Below are positions 1 to 5,820 of a stretch of 5,820 nt of DNA, in pieces. A program made the position numbers and the translations under genes. This stretch comes from Bacillota bacterium (lineage in GTDB: Bacteria; Bacillota_E; Sulfobacillia; Sulfobacillales; Sulfobacillaceae), in the NCBI GenBank assembly GCA_021820645.1, contig JAKADJ010000167.1:1-5820 (forward strand), read 5' to 3'. Numbering within the stretch: position 1 is the first letter of the stretch; each line of letters starts with the position of its first letter. The notes beneath the pieces were generated by a model. The model was not told where the DNA came from and did no database searches. It saw only the letters and a list, made by a program, of their open reading frames with translations.

Positions 1-134
1 CCGGCCCGGGCCAACGGATCTATTTCACCGACACGATTCGACATTATTTTCACGAGAATTCGTATCCTTGCAATTCGCTTTGGTTGAGTGAGAACCAGCC
101 AAAAAATATCAGCCTTTGAAAAGCTCGTTGTTTA

Positions 135-162
135 TGGACATCTAGATGTAGTGGGTTATAAT
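135..162 (+). promoter_or_regulatory. Predicted sigma-70/sigma-A promoter of the nrdR-nrdJ operon
   Basis: The -10 element is a perfect TATAAT at 157-162. The -35 element TGGACA at 135-140 differs from TTGACA at one base, and the spacer is 16 bases. Transcription would start near 168-170, giving an untranslated leader of about 26 bases before the nrdR ATG at 195. This makes the TTG at 168 unlikely as a start codon. I see no NrdR-box-like pair of palindromes (ACAC-N-ATAT-type) overlapping it and no B12 riboswitch, so its control is not evident from the sequence. Confidence 0.65.
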
Positions 163-194
163 TATCATTGCACAAGATGATGGGGGATTTATCC

Positions 195-656
195 ATGCGA
201 TGTCCATTTTGCCAATATCCAGATAGCAAAGTCTTAGATTCGCGACCGGCCCATGATGGACAAGAGATCCGTCGTCGGCGCGAATGCTTAGCGTGTCATC
301 AGCGGTTTACATCATATGAACGAGTTGAGGACGTCCCGCTATGGATAGTAAAAAAAGATGGGCAACGAGAGGCTTTTGACCGGGGTAAAATTCTTCGGGG
401 CATTCTTACCGCATGTGAAAAACGACCGATTGCGCTTGACGATGTGGAACGCGTAGTTGATGACATCGAACGCACGCTGCGAGATGGGCATCCCAGTGAA
501 ATTTCTACCCGCCAAATTGGGGAGCTGGTTATGGACCGACTGCGGCAAATGGACGAGGTGGCTTATGTGCGGTTTGCCTCGGTCTACCGGCAGTTCACCG
601 ATATCGAAGGGTTTCGCCAGGAACTCGAACGGCTCATTCAATTCACGCGTAAATAG
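195..656 (+). CDS. nrdR: NrdR, ATP-cone transcriptional repressor of ribonucleotide reductase genes
   Basis: NrdR is a cytoplasmic nucleotide-sensing repressor that binds NrdR boxes upstream of ribonucleotide reductase operons. With the ATG at 195 the protein has 153 residues, a typical length, and begins MRCPFC as the family does. The N-terminal zinc ribbon has C3, C6, C31 and C34 in canonical spacing, with the basic stretch RRRREC (26-31) that contributes to DNA binding. The ATP cone runs from about residue 49 to 139, opening with WIVKKDG (50-56) and containing ACEKRP (73-78); VAYVRFASVYRQF (122-134) closes it. The frame is open back to a TTG at 168 and ATGs at 177 and 180. I reject these because they fall at or just after the predicted transcription start and lack a ribosome binding site; GGGGG at 182-186 could serve the ATG at 195, though it is a weak site. 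The gene ends in tandem stops (TAG TGA) 42 bases before nrdJ, its likely operon partner and target. Family identity is secure; the regulatory target is inferred. Confidence 0.96.
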   Translation: MRCPFCQYPDSKVLDSRPAHDGQEIRRRRECLACHQRFTSYERVEDVPLWIVKKDGQREAFDRGKILRGILTACEKRPIALDDVERVVDDIERTLRDGHPSEISTRQIGELVMDRLRQMDEVAYVRFASVYRQFTDIEGFRQELERLIQFTRK

Positions 657-698
657 TGAATAGGTGGGTCCTATCGTGAAGCAAATGAAGGAGGATTT

Positions 699-3188
699 AT
701 GGAGCTTAATACGGGATTTAGCTCGGAACTGAGTTGGAAAATTTTCCTTGACCGTTACACGGTCAAGGATGCTGGACGGCGCTTCGAAATTGACGATTTG
801 GTTATCGCATTGGTTGAACCTCACCCTAAATGGCCTAAAAAGGATATTGGTGTAGTGCGTGCCCTTTTACCTGAAGATTATCTGTCCATTGAACTCATTA
901 CCGGGCCTCAAAAGGGCGAAATTATCGAACGCCGCGTGGTGGAGTGCGATCGACCGACCGAGACGACGATTAATGAAGTGTCGAGGCGGATTGCAAGAGG
1001 CGTGGCGAGTGTCGAAGCGCCCGAAGTTCGGGAGGATATTGAGGCCAGTTTCGCAAGGGAAATCGCCGCCCTCCACTTTGTGCCCGGCGGACGGATTTGG
1101 GCTGGGGCAGGCACCGACCAACAATTGACCTATTTCAATTGCTATGTCATCCCGAGTCCCCGTGATAGCCGTGAAGGCATTGTGGAGACGCTGGGGCAAA
1201 TGATCGAAATCATGAGTCGGGGTGGCGGGGTTGGCATCAATGTGTCGTCTCTACGACCAGCTCGAGCGGCCGTTCGCGGCGTTAATGGGCGATCCTCGGG
1301 TGCTGTATCCTGGATGGATTTATACTCGAGAGCCACAGGGTTAGTCGAGCAGGGAGGCTCTCGTCGTGGCGCTTTGATGTTGCAAATTGAGGACTGGCAT
1401 CCGGATTTGTGGCGGTTCATCGACGTCAAAAAAACGCCAGGTATGGTGGAAAACGCCAATATCAGTGTGCGTATCTCGGATGATTTTATGGCGGCCGTAA
1501 AAGTCGATGGTGATTGGCAGTTAGTGTTTCCTGATACGAGTGATCCCGAATATGACACGCTATGGGACGGTAATCTTGAGACTTGGAAAGCGCAGGGGAA
1601 AGCGGTTATCGTCTATGAGACGGTGAAAGCGCGCTCAGTTTGGCATGAAATTGTGCAAGGTGCATGGCAAGCCGCGGAACCCGGGATTGTGTTCGACCAA
1701 CGCCACGAAAAGGATTCCAACAGTTGGTACTTTAACCCGTTGATTAGCACCAATCCGTGTGCGGAACAGCCGTTGCCTGCGTGGGGTGTCTGTACTCTAG
1801 GACACATAAATTTAGCCGCCTTTTATGATCCGATCGCATCCGATGTAGACTGGAATGCGTTGAGGGTCACGGTGCGGATGGGGACACGGTTTCTGGATGA
1901 CATTGTGGACGCCACCCCCTACTTTTTTGAACAAAATCGGGAAAACCAGCAAAATGAACGGAGAATCGGGCTAGGCACAATGGGCCTTGGTGAGCTATTG
2001 ATTCGGATGGGCCTCCGCTATGGTAGCCCGGAGGCGATTACCTTCATCGACAAAATTTACGAGTTTATCGCGATCGAAGCGTATGCCTATGATGTGGAGT
2101 TGGCGCAAGAAAAGGGAGCCTTCCCAGCCTTTGACGCTGAGAAATATCTGCAAAGTGGGTTCATGCAAAGAATGCCGGAATCTGTGCGCGATAAAATTCG
2201 CCGACATGGGACCCGTAACGTGACCATCTTGACACAAGCGCCAACTGGGACCGTGGGGACGATGGTAGGAACCAGCACCGGAATCGAACCATTTTATGCC
2301 CTGACCTATTTCCGGCAATCCCGCTTAGGTTTTGACGAGCAATATGTGCCCGTAGCCCAAGAATGGCGCGATGCGCACCCTGGCCAGGAACTCCCGAGTT
2401 ATTTCGTCGGGGCCATGGACCTGACTCCAGAAGAACACGTGCATGTGCAGGCGGCAATCCAACGCTGGACGGATTCAAGTATTTCGAAAACGGCTAATGC
2501 ACCCAGCGATTATACGGTGGAAGATACCGCCAAACTATACGAATTGGCCTATGACTTGGGTTGCAAAGGCGTCACCATATATCGAGACCAAAGTCGTAGC
2601 GAACAGGTACTGCACCTGTCGAGTGGAGAGAACGACGCGCCTGTCCTTCCTCAAAAACCTTTAGCCCCATTGGTGGAAGTGTATCCGGTGCCATCAACGG
2701 TCAATGGCCACACGTTCCGCAAGGAAACGCCAGCCGGTACGGCTCGGGTTGTCATTAATGAAGTGGATGGGGATCCGTTTGAGGTGTTTATGCTCCTGGG
2801 ACGAGCGGGATCCGAGGTGCAGTCGTTCATGGAATCACTAGGACGCGTGATTAGTCTTTATCTTCGATCGCATGGCGATGTGAGTGCCAGGCGTCGGCTC
2901 GAGTTGGTTGCTGAGCAGTTAAAGGGCATTGGAGGCGCTAACCAAATGGGGTTTGGCCCGGGTCGCGTATTGAGTGTCGTAGACGGGATTGGGCAATTAT
3001 TGGAAAGTTACATCCGTCGCGACAATAACGAAGCAGCGGCAACGTTATCTGGGTCACTGGAATCCAAGCCCTCATCGTTGCGTCCTCGCTCGCAACATAT
3101 GGACCTCTGCCCACAGTGTGATGCGCCTACTCTGATCTACGAGGAAGGTTGCCAACATTGTAGTTCCTGCGGATACTCGAAGTGCTAA
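699..3188 (+). CDS. nrdJ: NrdJ, adenosylcobalamin-dependent (class II) ribonucleotide reductase
   Basis: This enzyme reduces ribonucleotides to deoxyribonucleotides using a cobalamin-generated thiyl radical, so it works with or without oxygen and needs no small subunit. The 829 residues are complete. C148 (FNCYV) and C365 form the active-site redox pair; C354 in NPCAE is the expected thiyl-radical cysteine, with N352 and E356 as catalytic partners. The C354-C365 spacing of 11 matches the Thermotoga class II enzyme. Other family motifs are GGGVGINVSSLRP (175-187), PTGT (515-518) and GIEP (528-531). A TSCPD-like domain follows at about 677-770. The tail has C804, C807, C818, C821, C824 and C829: probably a zinc ribbon plus a terminal CxxxxC pair that re-reduces the active site with thioredoxin help. 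There is no N-terminal ATP cone; instead about 60 residues (26-85) of unassigned sequence lie before the usual PxETxxEVxxRIA helix. The ATG is chosen by AAGGAGGA at 688-695, a very strong if slightly close site. It lies downstream of nrdR without an intervening terminator. Confidence 0.97.
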   Translation: MELNTGFSSELSWKIFLDRYTVKDAGRRFEIDDLVIALVEPHPKWPKKDIGVVRALLPEDYLSIELITGPQKGEIIERRVVECDRPTETTINEVSRRIARGVASVEAPEVREDIEASFAREIAALHFVPGGRIWAGAGTDQQLTYFNCYVIPSPRDSREGIVETLGQMIEIMSRGGGVGINVSSLRPARAAVRGVNGRSSGAVSWMDLYSRATGLVEQGGSRRGALMLQIEDWHPDLWRFIDVKKTPGMVENANISVRISDDFMAAVKVDGDWQLVFPDTSDPEYDTLWDGNLETWKAQGKAVIVYETVKARSVWHEIVQGAWQAAEPGIVFDQRHEKDSNSWYFNPLISTNPCAEQPLPAWGVCTLGHINLAAFYDPIASDVDWNALRVTVRMGTRFLDDIVDATPYFFEQNRENQQNERRIGLGTMGLGELLIRMGLRYGSPEAITFIDKIYEFIAIEAYAYDVELAQEKGAFPAFDAEKYLQSGFMQRMPESVRDKIRRHGTRNVTILTQAPTGTVGTMVGTSTGIEPFYALTYFRQSRLGFDEQYVPVAQEWRDAHPGQELPSYFVGAMDLTPEEHVHVQAAIQRWTDSSISKTANAPSDYTVEDTAKLYELAYDLGCKGVTIYRDQSRSEQVLHLSSGENDAPVLPQKPLAPLVEVYPVPSTVNGHTFRKETPAGTARVVINEVDGDPFEVFMLLGRAGSEVQSFMESLGRVISLYLRSHGDVSARRRLELVAEQLKGIGGANQMGFGPGRVLSVVDGIGQLLESYIRRDNNEAAATLSGSLESKPSSLRPRSQHMDLCPQCDAPTLIYEEGCQHCSSCGYSKC

Positions 3189-3237
3189 TTCCGGTGGAGA
3201 AGTCTCAACCATAGGGGTGGGTCTAACCCTCATGAAT

Positions 3238-3280
3238 TAATAATCGGGGAATTTATGTATCACATATTCCCCGATTATTA
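3238..3280 (+). terminator. Hairpin after nrdJ, probable operon terminator
   Basis: A perfect 15-base-pair inverted repeat, 3238-3252 against 3266-3280, encloses a 13-base loop, 50 bases past the nrdJ stop. The core of the stem is CGGGGAAT/ATTCCCCG and the outer pairs are A/T-rich, so the uridines of a terminator (TTATTATT, 3275-3282) lie mostly within the 3' arm. There is no separate long T-run after it. Position favours termination of nrdR-nrdJ. The weak tail leaves open an operator or RNA-processing role for the following small ORF, whose ribosome binding site starts about 10 bases later. Confidence 0.6.
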
Positions 3281-3304
3281 TTGTGAGATCGAGGAGAGGA
3301 ACCC

Positions 3305-3663
3305 ATGAGATCCCGTGTAACACTGGAGAGCCTCCTAGATTGTCTAGTTTTCTGGGACCACTATAGGTCAGGAGGCCCGTGTCAAAGAGGGGCTGCTCTG
3401 GGGCGCATTGGTGTCTCTCGTATGGCTGATTGTTCCCATAGGGTCTGGCCGGGGAGCCAACAAAGCGATGACGGCACCTCACTTAGACCGAGTACTTGTC
3501 GATATTGATGGGGCATATTCAGGGGTGTTCGTATTATGAGGTCAGCCAGCATTTCCTGGTTGACCTCATAGGCTTTTGGGGGTGTACAGCGGTAGTCGGA
3601 GTGGTATTCCACGCTTTTCTGCGGGAGGCACTGAAAGCTGTTCACATCCCGTATTGGTATTGA
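3305..3663 (+). pseudogene. Unrecognised small membrane-protein gene, disrupted by two apparent frameshifts
   Basis: I do not recognise the family. A good ribosome binding site (GAGGAGAGG, 3291-3299) precedes ATG 3305, which starts MRSRVTLESLLDCLVFW. That frame then loses protein character and stops at 3506-3508. The next frame (open 3348-3539) reads IGQEARVKEGLLWG from 3363, then a membrane-like segment GALVSLVWLIVPIG and VLVDIDGAYSGVFV, ending at TGA 3537-3539. The third frame (open 3487-3663) reads YYEVSQHFLVDLIGFWG, then VVGVVFHAFLREALK, ending HIPYWY at TGA 3661-3663. Both changes are in the +1 direction, and removing one base at each would give one ORF of about 118 residues with two hydrophobic segments. 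Four-G runs at 3389-3392, 3510-3513 and 3522-3525 are possible indel sites. Decay, sequencing error or recoding could each explain it. The alternative is that one or more of these frames are open by chance. Confidence 0.42.
3535..3570 (+). repeat. Long perfect hairpin within the broken small gene
   Basis: The arms 3535-3549 and 3556-3570 pair over 15 positions, all Watson-Crick except one G-T (3545/3560), around the six-base loop CATTTC. The left arm covers the TGA at 3537-3539 that ends the middle frame of the broken gene. GGC and then TTTT (3574-3577) follow on the plus strand, so it could act as a modest intrinsic terminator for that frame. In the third frame the same bases read as plausible protein (YEVSQ on the left arm, LVDLI on the right). 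Terminator, relic of a mobile-element end, or recoding stimulator are all possible. Confidence 0.6.
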
Positions 3664-3699
3664 ACTAGAGCACAAAAAACCACCGAGAAAGGTACCCGT

Positions 3700-3724
3700 A
3701 TTGGACTATTGACGCGAGTCCAAT
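3700..3724. repeat. Short inverted repeat in the nrd-acn spacer
   Basis: ATTGGACT at 3700-3707 is the exact reverse complement of AGTCCAAT at 3717-3724, with a nine-base spacer. No T-run follows directly on either strand; the A-run at 3673-3678 is over 20 bases away. A terminator role is therefore doubtful. It could be a protein-binding palindrome, but no adjacent promoter is evident. The rest of 3664-3756 shows no coding sequence or other signal. Confidence 0.35.
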
Positions 3725-3756
3725 GAGCACGCCAACCGTCGCATTTGATAGATCAA

Positions 3757-3788
3757 AGCAGCCCCGTCCCATTGGGATCGGGGCTGCT
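3757..3788 (-). terminator. Intrinsic terminator of the aconitase gene, possibly bidirectional
   Basis: AGCAGCCCCG (3757-3766) pairs perfectly with CGGGGCTGCT (3779-3788). Inside it, TCCC (3767-3770) pairs with GGGA (3774-3777) around an ATT loop, with a single bulged T at 3778. This GC-rich stem starts 12 bases past the aconitase stop on the minus strand and is followed there by TTTGATCT, a short U-tract. Lying between convergent units, it could also stop plus-strand readthrough from the nrd side, although only GTCTTAT follows on that strand. Confidence 0.82.
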
Positions 3789-3800
3789 GTCTTATACACA

Positions 3801-5820
3801 CTACGCCATTGCATTCAGTACGGTTTGTAGAATGCCACCGTTATGGTAATAGTCGACGTCAATGGGCGTATCCAACCGAGCGAGTACGGGGAAGCGTTCA
3901 GATCGGCCGTCGGGTCGCGTTACCGTCACCGTTAGCTCTTGGCCTGGCTGAATGTCGGTGGGGATACTAATGTCCACAATCTCGTTACCGACCAGATTGT
4001 GCTGATGCCATCCGTCTCCCTCTGTAAATTGCAGAGGAAGCACACCCATACCGACCAGGTTGGAGCGGTGAATGCGTTCAAAGCTCTCGGCGATGACTGC
4101 CTTGACGCCGAGTAGTGCGGTGCCCTTGGCGGCCCAGTCTCGAGAACTTCCGGTCCCATATTCCTTGCCGGCCATGATTACTAGGGGCACATGTTCCGCC
4201 TGATAGCGCATCGCGGTCTCGTACACTGAGGATTCAACCTTGTCGGGATAGTGGTAGGTGTACCCCCCTTCCTTGCCGTCAAGCATCTGGTTTCTAATCC
4301 GGATATTGGCGAATGTGCCTCGCATCATGACTTCGTGATTTCCGCGACGCGATCCGTAGGAATTAAAGTCCTTGGGCTCAATGCCATGCTCGCGCAAGTA
4401 GCGGGCGGCCGGGCTCGAGCTCGCGATACTCCCGGCTGGCGAGATGTGGTCCGTCGTGACCGAATCACCAAGCAGCAGCAAAATTCTGCCATGGTCAATC
4501 GAGGTGGTCGCGGCAGGTCCCCGGGAATTGAGGAAGAATGGCGGCTCTTGAATGTAAGTGGATGCTTTATCCCATAGATAAAGCTCTCCTTGCGGCACCG
4601 GAAGATCGTTCCAGAGCTTATTGTCAGAAAATACCGTGGCGTATTCGTCGGCGAATAAATCCGGCGTGAGGGCGGACGTCATGGTGCTTTGGATTTCTTC
4701 GGCGGATGGCCACAAATCCTTAAGATAAACGGGGTGGCCATCTCGGTCTTTACCCAATGGGTCTTTTTCGAGGTCAATGTCAACGGTTCCCGCGAGAGCG
4801 TAGGCGACCACAAGGGGTGGCGAGGCCAGGTAGTTGGCTTTCACCAGTGGGTGGATCCGGCCCTCGAAGTTACGATTACCCGATAGGACGGCAGCCACCG
4901 TCAAATCTTCCTGGCTAATTGCATCGGAGACGGCTTCTGGCAGCGGGCCGCTATTGCCAATGCAGGTCGTACAGCCATACCCCACCACGTTAAATCCAAG
5001 CTCGGCCAACGGTTCTAAGAGTCCAGCTTTCTCTAAATAGGCCGTGACTACTCGGGAACCGGGTGCTAGGCTGGTCTTTACATAGGGTTCGGGCTTGAGT
5101 CCTCGAGCCACAGCCCTTTGGGCAATAAGCCCGGCACCAATCATAACGCTGGGATTTGAGGTATTGGTGCAACTGGTAATGGCCGCAATTACTACCGCAC
5201 CTTGGCGTAAAGTGGTGGTCTTTTCCATGGTGATAGTTGCCGATCGACCTAGGGCTTCGGCGTTCAGGCCAAATCCACGTTCGGCAACGGGAGCCTTGAG
5301 CGATGCATGGAAGGTTGGTTGCATAGCGGACAATGCGACCCGATCTTGGGGGCGTTTCGGGCCAGCCAGACTAGGTTCGACCGTTCCTAGGTCAAGCTCC
5401 AATCCATCGGAAAAGACTGGTTCGGGAGAATGATCGGTCCTGAATAAGCCTTGGGTCTTACAATACCACTCCACCAGGCGTACATGCTCTTCTGACCGCG
5501 AGGTTTGCCGCAGATACCTCAGGGTTTCATCATCTACTGGGAAAAACCCCATGGTGGCACCATATTCAGGCGCCATGTTCGCTACCGTGGCGCGATCGGC
5601 GAGACTCATTTGGCTTACGCCCGACCCATAAAACTCGACGAATTTCCCGACCACGCCTTTTTTACGCAGTAGTTGGGTGACGGTTAAGGCAAGATCTGTC
5701 GCCGTCGATCCGACCGGTAATTTCCCTGTGAGACGCATCCCAACGACTTCCGGAGTTACGAAATACAAAGGCTGACCCAGCATATTGGCTTCGGCTTCAA
5801 TGCCGCCGACACCCCAACCT
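3801..5820 (-). CDS. acnA: Aconitate hydratase (AcnA/CitB type), 5' end outside the window
   Basis: Aconitase interconverts citrate and isocitrate through cis-aconitate in the TCA cycle, using a cytoplasmic [4Fe-4S] cluster. The reading frame enters from beyond 5820 ([17 protein letters not shown], an AcnA-family hallmark), so the ATG at 5783 is internal. The window encodes the last 672 residues; a usual length near 900 means about 230 N-terminal residues are missing. The cluster cysteines are encoded at 5169-5171 (SCTNTSNP) and at 4971-4973 and 4962-4964 ([12 protein letters not shown]). Their spacing of 66 and 3 residues equals that of known AcnA/IRP1 proteins. The C-terminal swivel domain carries [24 protein letters not shown], the active-site loop [12 protein letters not shown] and [18 protein letters not shown]. 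No frameshift or missing catalytic residue is seen. Members of this family can bind RNA when the cluster is lost, but the sequence alone cannot show that here. It is convergent with the nrd genes and functionally unrelated to them; its promoter lies outside. Confidence 0.97.
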   Translation of the reverse strand, partial: GWGVGGIEAEANMLGQPLYFVTPEVVGMRLTGKLPVGSTATDLALTVTQLLRKKGVVGKFVEFYGSGVSQMSLADRATVANMAPEYGATMGFFPVDDETLRYLRQTSRSEEHVRLVEWYCKTQGLFRTDHSPEPVFSDGLELDLGTVEPSLAGPKRPQDRVALSAMQPTFHASLKAPVAERGFGLNAEALGRSATITMEKTTTLRQGAVVIAAITSCTNTSNPSVMIGAGLIAQRAVARGLKPEPYVKTSLAPGSRVVTAYLEKAGLLEPLAELGFNVVGYGCTTCIGNSGPLPEAVSDAISQEDLTVAAVLSGNRNFEGRIHPLVKANYLASPPLVVAYALAGTVDIDLEKDPLGKDRDGHPVYLKDLWPSAEEIQSTMTSALTPDLFADEYATVFSDNKLWNDLPVPQGELYLWDKASTYIQEPPFFLNSRGPAATTSIDHGRILLLLGDSVTTDHISPAGSIASSSPAARYLREHGIEPKDFNSYGSRRGNHEVMMRGTFANIRIRNQMLDGKEGGYTYHYPDKVESSVYETAMRYQAEHVPLVIMAGKEYGTGSSRDWAAKGTALLGVKAVIAESFERIHRSNLVGMGVLPLQFTEGDGWHQHNLVGNEIVDISIPTDIQPGQELTVTVTRPDGRSERFPVLARLDTPIDVDYYHNGGILQTVLNAMA

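Noticed and set aside
3..12. Ten-base palindrome GGCCCGGGCC at the left edge
   Set aside because: It is short, has no spacer or T-run, and no further context is available; GC-rich palindromes of this size are common.
1..119. Possible gene ends at the left edge: a plus-strand frame open from base 3 to TGA at 117-119 (RIYFTDTIRHYFHEN and so on), and a minus-strand frame from 44 or 53 down to 1 starting MSNRVGEIDPLARA
   Set aside because: The two readings overlap on opposite strands, both are short, all three plus frames stay open for at least 28 codons, and no convincing ribosome binding site supports the minus-strand start. Neither can be preferred without the neighbouring sequence.
168..194. 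Upstream extension of nrdR to TTG 168 or ATG 177/180
   Set aside because: The predicted transcription start is near 168-170, no ribosome binding site precedes these codons, and the family starts at MRCPFC, which corresponds to ATG 195.
660..674. ATAGG/CCTAT mini-hairpin between nrdR and nrdJ as a possible terminator or attenuator
   Set aside because: The stem is only five pairs and no T-run follows, so it is too weak to separate the two genes.
339..824. Minus-strand ORF of 161 codons across nrdR and the start of nrdJ
   Set aside because: It is antisense to two well-identified genes and has no recognisable motifs; its openness follows from the codon usage of the real genes.
3382..3675. Minus-strand ORF of 97 codons in the spacer
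   Set aside because: No ribosome binding site or recognisable motif, it crosses the 15-bp hairpin, and the plus-strand frames look more like protein.
3670..3699. Second minus-strand terminator using the six-base A-run at 3673-3678
   Set aside because: The only adjacent pairing (ACC with GGT) is three to four pairs, and the stronger hairpin at 3757-3788 already follows the aconitase stop.

Overview
The window holds two clear bacterial transcription units that converge on a poorly conserved spacer. Base composition is moderate (roughly 50% GC by eye). Start sites carry purine-rich Shine-Dalgarno sequences. The pairing of nrdR with a stand-alone B12-dependent ribonucleotide reductase, plus a CitB/AcnA-type aconitase, fits a free-living aerobic bacterium. 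The protein style and composition suggest an acidophilic Bacillota lineage such as Sulfobacillus, but that is an impression and not a demonstrated assignment.

Layout: 1-134 is the edge of an unknown upstream region with no gene I can defend. A good sigma-70-type promoter (135-162) precedes nrdR (195-656, plus strand). The nrdR product is a zinc-ribbon/ATP-cone repressor of ribonucleotide reductase genes. After 42 bases comes nrdJ (699-3188, plus strand), a complete 829-residue adenosylcobalamin-dependent (class II) ribonucleotide reductase with all catalytic and C-terminal redox cysteines in place. The two genes almost certainly form an operon: the repressor senses nucleotide state through its ATP cone, and the reductase makes deoxynucleotides independently of oxygen. 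NrdJ itself has no ATP cone, so overall activity control may rest on NrdR.

The spacer 3189-3800 holds four inverted repeats (3238-3280, 3535-3570, 3700-3724, 3757-3788). It also holds what looks like a broken or recoded small membrane-protein gene at 3305-3663. That gene begins with a good ribosome binding site, but its protein-like sequence passes through three successive reading frames, each one base on from the last. The most striking hairpin, 15 base pairs with a six-base loop, lies across the stop codon of the middle frame.

On the minus strand, acnA/citB (3801 to beyond 5820) encodes aconitate hydratase of the TCA cycle. The window contains its C-terminal 672 residues including all three iron-sulfur ligands. 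It ends at a strong hairpin terminator that separates it from the convergent nrd side.

No RNA gene, CRISPR array, intact mobile element or clearly novel multi-gene system is visible. The most unusual item is the frame-shifting small ORF and its embedded hairpin.
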